Assembly (NCBI GenBank): GCA_016190985.1
Contig: JACPPI010000031.1
Coordinates: 1 to 64,000, forward strand
Direction: 5' to 3'
Length of the DNA stretch: 64,000 nucleotides
Source of the DNA: Opitutia bacterium
GTDB taxonomy: Bacteria > Verrucomicrobiota > Verrucomicrobiia > Opitutales > Opitutaceae
The stretch's first letter is position 1; each line of letters starts with the position of its first letter. A model generated the notes under the pieces. The model was not told where the DNA came from, did not search any database, and was given only the letters and a program-made list of their open reading frames with translations. The translations under genes were made by a program, and so were the position numbers. Of this stretch, positions 31,573 through 39,403 are shown one piece after another.

Positions 31573-33329
31573 CCGTTGGAGAGCCGGCCCGTGGTGCCGG
31601 AGTTGCCGGAGCTGGAATTGAGATTGAAGGCGCTGTTCAGCGCCTGCTGCTGGTTGCGGATCAGCGCCTGCGCCTTCTCCATGGCGACAAAACTGGCGGT
31701 GAGCAGCGCCCGCTGCTGGTCCAGCCGGCGCTGGATGGCGGCGATCTGGGTGTCGAGGTCCTTGTTCGCCTGGGTGATGGCCGCCTGCTGCGTGGTGTCA
31801 TCGGTCAGCAGCTTGGCGATGTAGGAGGAGAACTGGCCGGAGAGCCCGGTGGAGGCGGTCTGGAAAAACGCGGCGACATCATCCGGGGTGTTGGCGAGGG
31901 CGGCGTTGAGTTTCGCCGGGTCGGCGATGTCGAGCTGGCTGGTGCCGGGGGTGAAATCGATGCCGAGGTCGCTCAGGCGCTTGACCGCGCCGGTGAGGCC
32001 GGGCACGGCGGCAAAGACCTTGGTGCGCAGGCTCGAGCCCCACTCCTGCACCTCGCGGTTGCTGGCGAGGACCGCGGCGGTGACGGCGCCGTTGGCGCTG
32101 GTGATGCTGGTCAGGGAGTCGAGCGTGCCTTGCAGCTCGTTGTAACCCTGGAGAAACTTGTTGATCGCGGTGCTCATCGCGGCCGTGTTGGCCGCGACGT
32201 TGAGCGTCTGCGTCTCCTTGGCGGTGACGGTCACGCTCAGCCCCGGCACGCCGAGCGCGGACTCGGTGAGGGCGTTGGCCGTGCTGGAGCGCGTCGCGCC
32301 GCCGTTGACGGTGAACTGGGCGTTGACGCCCCGCGCCAGCGTGCCGCCGCCGGCCGGGGTCAGGCCGAGCGCGCCCAGCAGCCCGCCGGCGGTCTCGCTG
32401 ACGGTCAGGCCGATGTCGCCGGTGACGTTGTTGGTGAGGGTCACGCGGTCGCCCGCCGCGTCGTAGGCCGCCGTCACGCCGGCGGCGGACTGGTTGATCC
32501 GCGTCAGGATCGCGCCGAGCGCGTCGGTGTTGACGTTGTAGCTGATGGTCGTGCCGTTGATGGTGAAGCTGCCGTTGCCCGAGCCGTCCACGGCCGTGAT
32601 GGCGGTCTTCAGGCGGGCGTTGGCCACGGTGGCGGCCGGGTCGAGCACGCCCAGTTGTCCGCTGCTGGCCACGGCGCCGGTGCCGTTGTTGGCGAGTTTC
32701 ATCGCCGACAGGAAGTTGCTCGTGTCGTTGGCCGCGCCCAGGATTATCTCCGAGGCGCTGCTGAGGGTGATCTGGTCCGTCGTGTTGCTGTAGCCTGCGG
32801 TCACGGCGCCGCCCGTGGCGGTGCTGATCGCGGTGAAAACCTGGCTCAGCGAGTCCGTGAGGGCGACCGTCACCTGCTGGCCGTTGACGGTGAAGGTGCC
32901 GGCGGTGACGGCGGTGGCCACGGGCAGGGTCGCGATGGTCAGGCCGGAAACATCCGTGCCCGTGTGCAGGGCGCTGCCCCGGTCGAGCGCGCCCCGGAGC
33001 CGGGCCGCCGCGGCCAGCTCGCTCACCGCGATCTGATAGCTGCCCTTGGCCGTGCCGATGCCGGCCTGCGCGCTCCAGGTGGAGCTGGCCGTGGTCGAGG
33101 CGACCGAGCGGCCGGCAAACAGGTCGGGGGCCGCGAGCGCCGTCGCCGCGCCCTGCAGGGTCGTGAGCGAACTTTGCAGCGCGCCCAGCGCGGAGACCTT
33201 GCGCGCATTGGCCGCTTGGGCGGCCTTGATGCGGTCGATCGGCGCATTCTGGGTCGCCATGATGCTGCTGACGAAAGTCTTCCAGTCGAAATTGGAAGCC
33301 AGTCCGGAAAAAGAGAGATCAACAGGCAT
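31569..33329 (-). CDS. fliD: Filament cap protein FliD
   Basis: The protein has 586 residues. The N-terminus VDLSFSGLASNFDWKTFVSS and the C-terminal coiled coil DLDTQIAAIQRRLDQQRALL, then TASFVAMEKAQALIRNQQQA, are typical FliD ends. Repeats similar to FlgL/flagellin hook-IN motifs occur between (for example TINGTTISYN and FTVNGQQVTV). It caps the filament and folds flagellin in place. Expression from a FliA-type promoter (33358-33384), with the lipoprotein gene in the same transcript. Confidence 0.95.
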   Translation of the reverse strand: MPVDLSFSGLASNFDWKTFVSSIMATQNAPIDRIKAAQAANARKVSALGALQSSLTTLQGAATALAAPDLFAGRSVASTTASSTWSAQAGIGTAKGSYQIAVSELAAAARLRGALDRGSALHTGTDVSGLTIATLPVATAVTAGTFTVNGQQVTVALTDSLSQVFTAISTATGGAVTAGYSNTTDQITLSSASEIILGAANDTSNFLSAMKLANNGTGAVASSGQLGVLDPAATVANARLKTAITAVDGSGNGSFTINGTTISYNVNTDALGAILTRINQSAAGVTAAYDAAGDRVTLTNNVTGDIGLTVSETAGGLLGALGLTPAGGGTLARGVNAQFTVNGGATRSSTANALTESALGVPGLSVTVTAKETQTLNVAANTAAMSTAINKFLQGYNELQGTLDSLTSITSANGAVTAAVLASNREVQEWGSSLRTKVFAAVPGLTGAVKRLSDLGIDFTPGTSQLDIADPAKLNAALANTPDDVAAFFQTASTGLSGQFSSYIAKLLTDDTTQQAAITQANKDLDTQIAAIQRRLDQQRALLTASFVAMEKAQALIRNQQQALNSAFNLNSSSGNSGTTGRLSNG

Positions 33330-33357
33330 GGAGGAGGCGACAAGGACGCCATCGGCA

Positions 33358-33384
33358 ATATCGGCACGGCGGCCGCGAAGTTTA
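33358..33384 (-). promoter_or_regulatory. FliA-type promoter of fliD
   Basis: CTAAA, then N14 from the next base, then GCCGATAT (TAAA-N15-GCCGATAT). The predicted start is about 22 nt before the fliD ATG at 33329. One of the best FliA matches in the window. Confidence 0.8.
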
Positions 33385-33541
33385 GCTCCGGCGCCGGAAA
33401 TCTTCCGGCGCGCCGCCGCCCGGTTTTTGTCGGACCGCCCGCGTCTTTCTGAAGCGATATTTCACCGCGCGCGGCGGACCGGAAAGTTGGCGTTAAGTTC
33501 GGCGCGCGGCGCGCCGTAGGGGCAGTTGTCCGCGGCAAGTG

Positions 33542-33569
33542 TCACGGGCCGGCGACCCGAAGCCGATCT
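33542..33569 (+). promoter_or_regulatory. Weak FliA-type promoter of the first flagellin
   Basis: TCAC-N16-GCCGATCT: the -10 is good and the -35 is poor. Transcription would begin about 7 nt before the leader hairpin at 33583-33598, which makes it plausible. No better promoter is seen in the 291-nt gap between fliD and the flagellin gene. Confidence 0.4.
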
Positions 33570-33582
33570 CACGGGGCGAATC

Positions 33583-33613
33583 GCGACACGGACGTCGCAA
33601 CAACCATCAAGGA
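33583..33613 (+). promoter_or_regulatory. Flagellin leader hairpin with GGA loop plus GGA at the RBS
   Basis: GCGAC-ACGGAC-GTCGC (33583-33598) is a 5-bp stem with a GGA in the loop. AAGGA (33609-33613) is the ribosome-binding site, 7 nt before the ATG. The second flagellin has the same stem with a different loop. This layout is that of CsrA-controlled leaders. Confidence 0.6.
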
Positions 33614-33620
33614 AGATACC

Positions 33621-34436
33621 ATGTCAGTCGTAATCAACACGAACTACGCGGCCACCGTGGCTGCGAACAACCTAGCCGCCTCCAACAATATGTTGCAGAA
33701 GAGCCTCAACCGGCTCTCCAGCGGCTCGAAAATCGTCAGCCCCGCCGATGACGCGGGCGGTCTGGCCGTGTCCATGAAGCTGTCCGCCGCCGCCGTCCGC
33801 CAGGGCGCCGTCGCGACGAACATCGGCAACGCGGTCTCGCTGCTCCAATCCCAGGACGGCGCGATGAAAGTCACCGGGCAGGTCCTTCAGCGCATCAGCG
33901 AGCTGAAGACCCTCTACTCGGACGTCACCAAGAGCGCCAGCGACAAGAGCAACTACGACGCGGAGTTCCAGGCCCTGCAGGCCCAGCTGATCTCCAACGC
34001 CGCGGAAAAATTCAACGGTGTGTCGCTCTTCGGCTCGTCCGCGATCGGCAACGTGAACGTCACCGACGACGGGAGCACGACGGTGACCATCGCCGCCCGT
34101 GACCTCGGCAGCACCGGCAGCGGGGTCGGCGTGATTTCCGACACCAGTGTCACCTCGCTGGCCAGCGTGTCGGTCGCGCAGATCTCCACGGCGATCCAGA
34201 ACCTGGCGACCATGCGCGCCACCAACGGCTCCGAGCAGAGCCGCCTCGGGTTCGCCAGCGAGCTGGTGACGATCAACAAGTCCAACCTCGAGGCCGCCAA
34301 CAGCCGCATCGTGGACGTGGATGTCGCGTCGGAGTCCACCCAGCTCGCCCGGTGGAACATCCTGGTGCAGGCCGGCACCGCCATGCTCGCCCAGGCCAAC
34401 CAGAGCTCCCAGAGCGCGCTCAAGCTTCTCCAGTAA
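33621..34436 (+). CDS. fliC: Flagellin 1
   Basis: The protein has 271 residues with only D0/D1-type regions and a small middle. The N-terminus SVVINTNYAATVAANNLAAS, then LNRLSSGSKIVSPADDAGGL, and the C-terminus SRIVDVDVASESTQLARWNI, then LVQAGTAMLAQANQSSQSAL, are highly typical. The central region (about 130-200) is Ser/Thr/Gly-rich and would offer sites for O-glycosylation by the cluster at 35.7-44 kb. It has a strong AAGGA ribosome-binding site. The paralogue 224 nt downstream has equal length. Confidence 0.97.
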   Translation: MSVVINTNYAATVAANNLAASNNMLQKSLNRLSSGSKIVSPADDAGGLAVSMKLSAAAVRQGAVATNIGNAVSLLQSQDGAMKVTGQVLQRISELKTLYSDVTKSASDKSNYDAEFQALQAQLISNAAEKFNGVSLFGSSAIGNVNVTDDGSTTVTIAARDLGSTGSGVGVISDTSVTSLASVSVAQISTAIQNLATMRATNGSEQSRLGFASELVTINKSNLEAANSRIVDVDVASESTQLARWNILVQAGTAMLAQANQSSQSALKLLQ

Positions 34437-34467
34437 GCCGCGCTGACCGCGAGAAGCCCTCCCCGCG

Positions 34468-34497
34468 GGGGCCGGCGCCCACCTGAGGCCCGGCCCC
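34468..34497 (+). terminator. Hairpin after flagellin 1
   Basis: GGGGCCGG (34468-34475) and CCGGCCCC (34490-34497) form an 8-bp stem with a 14-nt loop, 31 nt past the stop. There is no U-tract directly after it, only a CTTTAATTTTC stretch about 30 nt on. Partial termination is likely. Confidence 0.45.
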
Positions 34498-34624
34498 GCG
34501 TTCCTCCCCCCCTCCCTCCCGCCCAACCCTTTAATTTTCTCCTCCTCACGCCTCCCCGCGTGAACCCCCTTTGCGGCTTCCGCCGCAGACGGCTCGATCC
34601 GGAGCCGCTTCCCCCGGATACGTG

Positions 34625-34652
34625 GCGACGACGGATGTCGCAAAATCAAGGA
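34625..34652 (+). promoter_or_regulatory. Second flagellin leader hairpin with GGA loop and GGA RBS
   Basis: GCGAC-GACGGAT-GTCGC (34625-34641): same stem as flagellin 1 but a 7-nt loop, so the stem and GGA are kept while the loop changes. The right side reads ACGGATGT, close to the CsrA consensus core. AAGGA (34648-34652) is the ribosome-binding site. No clear FliA promoter is seen upstream of this gene. Confidence 0.6.
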
Positions 34653-34660
34653 TAGATACC

Positions 34661-35476
34661 ATGTCAGTCGTGATTAATACCAACTACGCAGCGACGGTTG
34701 CCTCCAACAACCTCGCCGCTTCCAGTGCGATGCTGCAGAAGAGCCTTAACCGGCTCTCCAGCGGCTCGAAAATCGTCAACCCCTCCGATGATGCGGGCGG
34801 CTTGGCGGTGTCCATGACGTTGTCCGCCGCCGCCGTCCGCCAGGGCGCCGTCGCGAGCAACATCGGGAACGCCGTCTCGCTCCTGCAGACCCAGGACGGG
34901 GCTCTCAAAGTCAGCGGACAGGTTCTTCAGCGCATCAGCGAACTGAAGACCCTCTACTCTGACGTCACCAAGAGCGCCAGCGACAAGGCCAACTACGATG
35001 CGGAGTTCAACGCCCTGCAATCGCAGCTCACCGCCAACGCCGGGGAAAAGTTCAACGGCGTCTCGCTGTTCGGCTCCTCGGCCATCGGCAGCGTCGCGGT
35101 CACCGAGGACGGCGCCACCAACGTCAGCATCGCGGCCCGCGATCTCACCAGCACCGGCAGCGGTGTCGGCGTGATCACGGCCACGGGTGTGACCTCGCTG
35201 GCCAGCATCACCGTGGCCCAGATCTCCACGGCGATCCAGAACGTGGCCACCATGCGCGCCACCAACGGTTCCGAGCAAAGCCGCTTCGGCTTCGCCCAGG
35301 AGCTGGTGACCACCAACAAGGCCAACCTCGAGGCGGCCAACAGCCGCATCGTGGATGTCGACGTGGCATCGGAATCGACCCAGCTCGCCCGCTGGAACAT
35401 TCTGGTGCAGGCCGGCACCTCGATGCTCGCCCAGGCCAACCAGAGCGCGCAGTCGGCGCTCAAACTGATCCAGTAA
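34661..35476 (+). CDS. Flagellin 2
   Basis: The product is 271 residues from ATG 34661, since upstream codons in this frame are not flagellin-like. It is a close copy of flagellin 1 with scattered changes (for example SSAMLQKSL against NNMLQKSL, and differences in the middle segment: AVTEDGATNVSIAARDLTST). A tandem duplication that includes the leader hairpin is likely. Both copies keep intact ends. The two may be used in different filament segments or conditions. Confidence 0.97.
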   Translation: MSVVINTNYAATVASNNLAASSAMLQKSLNRLSSGSKIVNPSDDAGGLAVSMTLSAAAVRQGAVASNIGNAVSLLQTQDGALKVSGQVLQRISELKTLYSDVTKSASDKANYDAEFNALQSQLTANAGEKFNGVSLFGSSAIGSVAVTEDGATNVSIAARDLTSTGSGVGVITATGVTSLASITVAQISTAIQNVATMRATNGSEQSRFGFAQELVTTNKANLEAANSRIVDVDVASESTQLARWNILVQAGTSMLAQANQSAQSALKLIQ

Positions 35477-35508
35477 TAGTCTCCCCAGTGGTTGTTTGGA
35501 TTCGCCCA

Positions 35509-35536
35509 GTCCGGGCCGCCGCAAGGCGGCCCGGAC
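35509..35536. terminator. Perfect 12-bp GNRA-loop hairpin after flagellin 2
   Basis: GTCCGGGCCGCC, GCAA tetraloop, GGCGGCCCGGAC: a perfect and very stable stem starting 33 nt past the flagellin 2 stop. No U-tract follows. It may protect the 3' end of an abundant mRNA or stop transcription with help. Confidence 0.6.
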
Positions 35537-35628
35537 AAGGCGGACCGAGGCGACCCCCAAGCGGAGGCCCTGGCTCTGAGAACGCAGCCCCGCGGCTGCC
35601 AGGACTGACGACAGTCATTGGAAAAGCA

Positions 35629-35661
35629 GGCCCCGGTTTCACCGCCGGGGCCTTCGCTTTT
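35629..35661 (+). terminator. Intrinsic terminator between flagellin 2 and the FkbM gene
   Basis: GGCCCCGG and CCGGGGCC (35629-35652) form an 8-bp GC stem, followed by TTCGCTTTT. It lies between convergent genes, so it may also serve the minus-strand glycosylation unit ending at 35681. Confidence 0.65.
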
Positions 35662-35680
35662 CCCGGGCCCGGGCCACGCC

Positions 35681-36496
35681 CTACGGGATCACCTCGTGCG
35701 TGCCGTAGATGGCCGTGGGATGGGCGGGGTGGTCCATCCGGACGCGCGCGGACCGGCCCTTGATGAGGGCGTGGGGGCAGTCCAGATCCTGCAGGTAGCG
35801 GGGGATCAGGTGCGCGTGCTCGGCCGGCACGGCCAGGTGGTCGCAGGGATAGTCGTTCAGGATCCGCACCAGGACATAGTCCAGGGCCAGCAGGCGGTTG
35901 ATCAGCTGTTCGGAACCGGAGCCGAAGCAGCGGAGCAGATACTCCTCGATTTCCACGAACAGGACCGGGCGGGATTTCGCGATGGTCGCCGCGGCGCCGG
36001 TGAGGAAACTCTCCTCGCAGCCCTGGATGTCCAGCTTGATGAATTTCACCGCCTCCAGTTTCAGCGAATCAAGCCGCATCATGGCGGCCGTGTCACCGCC
36101 CTGCCCCACCTTGGTGCCGCCGATGTTCACCTGGCCGTGATCGTAATCGACGGCGTCCATGCTGACCATGCCGTCCACCGCCCCGACCGCCGCGTTAAAC
36201 ACGTGGATGTTGCGCAGGTCGTTGAGGAACGCGTTGCCGCACAATTGCTGAAAAATCAGCCGCTGGGGCTCGAACGCCAGGACCACCCCGTCCGGACCGG
36301 TCAACCGGGCCAGCGTGACCGAGTGGTAGCCAAGGTTGGCGCCCAGATCGAGACAGAGGTCGCCGGGCCGCACGACCTGGCGCGCGATCTGAAGGAAATG
36401 CGGCTCGAAGTCGCCTTTGGCGAGCAAGACTTTCCCGAGGGCGTCGTTCGCAAAAATCAAGAAGCGCCCGGCTTTGGCGGTGACGACGGTGGTCAT
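35681..36496 (-). CDS. FkbM-family methyltransferase
   Basis: The product is 271 residues from ATG 36496, overlapping the previous gene's stop (ATGA). The SAM-binding motif CLDLGANLGYHSVTLARLTG and the later VKFIKLDIQGCEESFLTGAA and RPVLFVEIEE are FkbM family signatures. It methylates hydroxyl groups, often of sugars. It is the last gene of the glycosylation cluster and directly faces the flagellin genes, so O-methylation of a flagellin glycan is the likely job. Substrate is inferred from position. Confidence 0.88.
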   Translation of the reverse strand: MTTVVTAKAGRFLIFANDALGKVLLAKGDFEPHFLQIARQVVRPGDLCLDLGANLGYHSVTLARLTGPDGVVLAFEPQRLIFQQLCGNAFLNDLRNIHVFNAAVGAVDGMVSMDAVDYDHGQVNIGGTKVGQGGDTAAMMRLDSLKLEAVKFIKLDIQGCEESFLTGAAATIAKSRPVLFVEIEEYLLRCFGSGSEQLINRLLALDYVLVRILNDYPCDHLAVPAEHAHLIPRYLQDLDCPHALIKGRSARVRMDHPAHPTAIYGTHEVIP

Positions 36497-37521
36497 GGCC
36501 GGATGGCGGCGAGCTGGCGGCCCGGCGCGAGGGGGGCCGCGGCGGAGGAAAGGAAAACCTCCTGATACTGGCGGATGACCGCCGCCTCGCCGAAGCGCTG
36601 CGTATAGACATCCCAGTTGATCGAGCGGAGAAATCTCCGGTCCAGCTTCACCAGCAGGCCCACCAGGTCGGCCTGCTGGTGATACTGCAGCGCCTTGCTG
36701 CCGAGCAGGTCGAGGTGCGCCCGGTCGTAGCCGGCATGGCCGCGCCCGCTCCACGTGAGCACCGGCTTGTTGGCGGCGGAGAACTCCCCGACCGCGAGCC
36801 CGAAGGTCTCACCCATCGCCCGGGCATGCAGCATGGCGTCGCAGGCGTGGATGAAGTCGAACTTCTCCTGCTCCGTCTCCACCCACGGCAGATGGATGAC
36901 GCGCTCGTGCTCCAGGAATTTCCGGGTCGAGAGGAAGACAAACCACAGGTCCGGCCGGCGGGCGAGCGCCGCGCCCACCGCCGCGTGCACGAAGGGCAGG
37001 TCAAAGGTCTCCAGCCCGCCGTGGCGGCCGATCACCAGCGCGTCCGTCGGCAGGCCCAGCCTGCCCCGCAGGTCCTGCGCGGGCGGGAGGCCGCTGATGA
37101 TGTGCGGCACGTGCCGGGGCTGGCCGAATTTCCGCGCCAGCGTGGCCGAGACCCCGGCGTAGACGCTGCCATGCGGCTGCGTCATGACAAAGACGCAGTG
37201 AACCCCGGTGGCGCAGTTGCCCGGGGTGATGCCGTCGTCATGCCCGTATTTGATCAGGTGCATGAACTCGATCCGCTCGCGCCGGACCACCTGCTCCAGC
37301 GCCGCGCGCACCTCCCCCGGCGGATGAAGGTCGATCTTCCGGTCGTAGGTCAGCACCGGAAATTCCCGCGCCACCCGCGGCAGGCTTTCGTTGGCGCTCA
37401 GGGCCGAGGTGACGATCACCACCTCATGGCCGGTGTGCGCACGGAGACCCCGCGCGTAGTCGCAGGGCACCTTGCCGGTGCCGCGCTGGTCGAGGGCGTT
37501 GCTGTGGATCGCGATTTTCAT
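36493..37521 (-). CDS. Glycosyltransferase (GT4-like)
   Basis: The protein has 342 residues of GT-B type. The N-terminal half has MKIAIHSNALDQRGTGKVPC, then DYARGLRAHTGHEVVIVTSA. The C-terminal half has a sugar-nucleotide site region with LVIGRHGGLETFDLPFVHAA and HACDAMLHARAMGETFGLAV, then GEFSAANKPVLTWSG; the GETFG-like glutamate pair is the GT4 hallmark. It overlaps both neighbours by ATGA, indicating tight coupling. Sugar donor and acceptor are unknown. A flagellin or surface glycan is likely from its location. Confidence 0.85.
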   Translation of the reverse strand: MKIAIHSNALDQRGTGKVPCDYARGLRAHTGHEVVIVTSALSANESLPRVAREFPVLTYDRKIDLHPPGEVRAALEQVVRRERIEFMHLIKYGHDDGITPGNCATGVHCVFVMTQPHGSVYAGVSATLARKFGQPRHVPHIISGLPPAQDLRGRLGLPTDALVIGRHGGLETFDLPFVHAAVGAALARRPDLWFVFLSTRKFLEHERVIHLPWVETEQEKFDFIHACDAMLHARAMGETFGLAVGEFSAANKPVLTWSGRGHAGYDRAHLDLLGSKALQYHQQADLVGLLVKLDRRFLRSINWDVYTQRFGEAAVIRQYQEVFLSSAAAPLAPGRQLAAIRP

Positions 37522-38309
37522 GCTGTCAGCACCGCGGCGCTCCCGGCGCTCGCGGCGGCGGTTGCCTGCTGACCGGCCTGAAGAGTGATGAGCGAAAGCC
37601 TGCTCCAGAGCGGCGGGTGCAGCGGATGGAAATCCCGGAACTGCGGGTAATTCTCCAGCGTGACCGTGTCCCAGAGCTGGAGGAAGCGGCCGGTGTCAAA
37701 GTCCGCCGAGTGGCTCCAGTTGGCGAGTTTTTGCGCCAGCTCCGCCCGGGTCCGGCCCCAGGAAAAGTGCAGCAGCAGCAGGTTGGACGGCAGCTTGCGC
37801 TGCCCGGTGTCGCGCGCATAGCGGTAGATGCCGGGCACGGTGGTGCCGACGCTGACCCGCCCGTCGGGCTCGTTCGCGACGAGACATTTGTCCCCAAAAG
37901 TCTTGAACACCGTGATCCAGCGGGCCTGCACGTCGCAAGTCCGGTCGGCCCGCGCCAGCCAGGTGCGGAAATCCTTCGCGTTGACGGCCTGCTCGTCCGA
38001 ATCGATCTGGATGATCCAGTGCCCGGGCCGGCAATGGGCGGAGAGCTTGTTGCGTTCGCCCGCGTCGTTGGCCATGGGCGTGGGCTCCGAGTGGAAATCA
38101 TCCTCGACGAGGCGGACGATCTTGCGCCGGTCGATGGCCGCGACGGCCGTCAGGAATTCCACCTTGTCGAATTCAAACGGTTTGCCCGACCAGCTGATCC
38201 GGTCGCGGTCGATCCCGAGGACCACCTCGTCCGCGATGTCGTAGATTTTCTCCAGCGAGCGGTAGGCATACCGGCAATCATAGGCGATGGGCATGACGAC
38301 GCTGATCAC
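37518..38309 (-). CDS. Glycosyltransferase-like protein (GT2-type fold)
   Basis: The protein has 263 residues. The N-terminus MISVVMPIAYDCRYAYRSLE and HWIIQIDSDEQAVNAKDFRT carry the D-S-D metal-binding type motif of GT-A enzymes. LLHFSWGRTRAELAQKLANW is an unusual C-terminal feature. It is atypical and may belong to a divergent family. Coupled by ATGA to the GT4-like gene and 50 nt after the larger GT2 gene. The biological substrate is unknown. Confidence 0.75.
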   Translation of the reverse strand: MISVVMPIAYDCRYAYRSLEKIYDIADEVVLGIDRDRISWSGKPFEFDKVEFLTAVAAIDRRKIVRLVEDDFHSEPTPMANDAGERNKLSAHCRPGHWIIQIDSDEQAVNAKDFRTWLARADRTCDVQARWITVFKTFGDKCLVANEPDGRVSVGTTVPGIYRYARDTGQRKLPSNLLLLHFSWGRTRAELAQKLANWSHSADFDTGRFLQLWDTVTLENYPQFRDFHPLHPPLWSRLSLITLQAGQQATAAASAGSAAVLTA

Positions 38310-38359
38310 GGGGCACCTCCGTCAGGCCGGCCGGTTGATGTTCGCCGGGGTCGCATGTC

Positions 38360-39403
38360 TTAGTTGAGGCTGGCCAGGACCGTTTCGATGTCGGGCAGGA
38401 GGCCCGCGTCCTTGCTCGCCGTGAGCAAGGCCCCGGCGACGGCGCGGTTCTGTCCGATGCGGCCGGTCTGTTTGTTCCGCCGGGCGATGCCCACCAACCG
38501 CGCCACCAGGCTGGCCATAAAACCGGAGGCCACTTCCCGGCGGCGCGCCACCGGCACGTAACCGAGGATGCGGCGCAGGACCGGCAGGTGCGCGGCCAGG
38601 GATTCCTCGCGGCTGCCCCAGGAGCCGCCGTGGAGCGAGAAGGTCGCCAGCTGGCGCGGGCTGTAGAACACGCGGTGGCTCCGCCCCCACCGCGCCCAGA
38701 ATTCCCAGTCGCCGCCCGTGCCCAGGCGCGGATCATAGCCGCCCACCCGCGCCACGGCCGCGCGCGCCATGATGGCGCCCGAGATCTGGATGCGCTGCGA
38801 AACGCACTGGCGCTGGAAAAAATCCGGCAGGATGCCCGCCTCCGGCGCCTCGTCGAACATCGCGCCGGTTTCCCCGCGCTCCTCGTAATAAAGCCGGGTG
38901 CGGCAGTAGCGCAGCTCGGCGCCCGACTCCGCCGCCGCGCCGCGCAGCAGTTCCTGATAGAATCCGGGTTCGATCCAGTCGTCCTGGTGCAACAGGTGGA
39001 TCCAGCGGCCGCGCGCCGCGCCGATGCACCAGTTGAAATTGCCGAAGCCGCCCAGGTTCGCGCCCTGGCGGACGTAGTGCGCCTGCGGCAGGCCGCTGCG
39101 CGCCAAGCAGTCTTGGGCGGTCGGGGTGGCGGAGGCGTCGTCGCTGACGACGATCTCGTGGCTGAGGCCGTTGAAATCCGCCTTCCGCAGGCTCTCCAGG
39201 CAGCGCCGGAGATGCGCCTCCTGCGGATTCCACACCGGCAGGACGATCGAGAGTTCCAGCGCGGCGTCCTCGCCCCGGTGAAAATCTATCGCGGGCGGCG
39301 GGATGGCGGGCCCGTTCTCCGTCAGGAAATCCCGGACCGCCCTTTCCGCCTCCACCGCGATCACGTAGTCGAAATAGCGCTCGAGCGACAGCGGGACCTT
39401 CAT
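38360..39403 (-). CDS. Family 2 glycosyltransferase
   Basis: The product is 347 residues from ATG 39403 (ATGA overlap with the OGT-like gene). The GT2 core is ELSIVLPVWNPQEAHLRRCL, EIVVSDDASATPTAQDCLAR, then WIHLLHQDDWIEPGFYQELL with the DD/QDD acid motif and LGTGGDWEFWARWGRSHRVF. A 50-residue N-terminal extension precedes the domain. It likely adds a sugar to the glycan begun by the O-GlcNAc-type transferases in the same operon. Acceptor not determined. Confidence 0.9.
   Translation of the reverse strand: MKVPLSLERYFDYVIAVEAERAVRDFLTENGPAIPPPAIDFHRGEDAALELSIVLPVWNPQEAHLRRCLESLRKADFNGLSHEIVVSDDASATPTAQDCLARSGLPQAHYVRQGANLGGFGNFNWCIGAARGRWIHLLHQDDWIEPGFYQELLRGAAAESGAELRYCRTRLYYEERGETGAMFDEAPEAGILPDFFQRQCVSQRIQISGAIMARAAVARVGGYDPRLGTGGDWEFWARWGRSHRVFYSPRQLATFSLHGGSWGSREESLAAHLPVLRRILGYVPVARRREVASGFMASLVARLVGIARRNKQTGRIGQNRAVAGALLTASKDAGLLPDIETVLASLN

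Noticed and set aside
34561-34574. Sigma-54-like site upstream of flagellin 2
   Set aside because: TTTGC is present but the -24 part (GTGAAC) lacks the invariant GG, so it is not a credible -24/-12 promoter.
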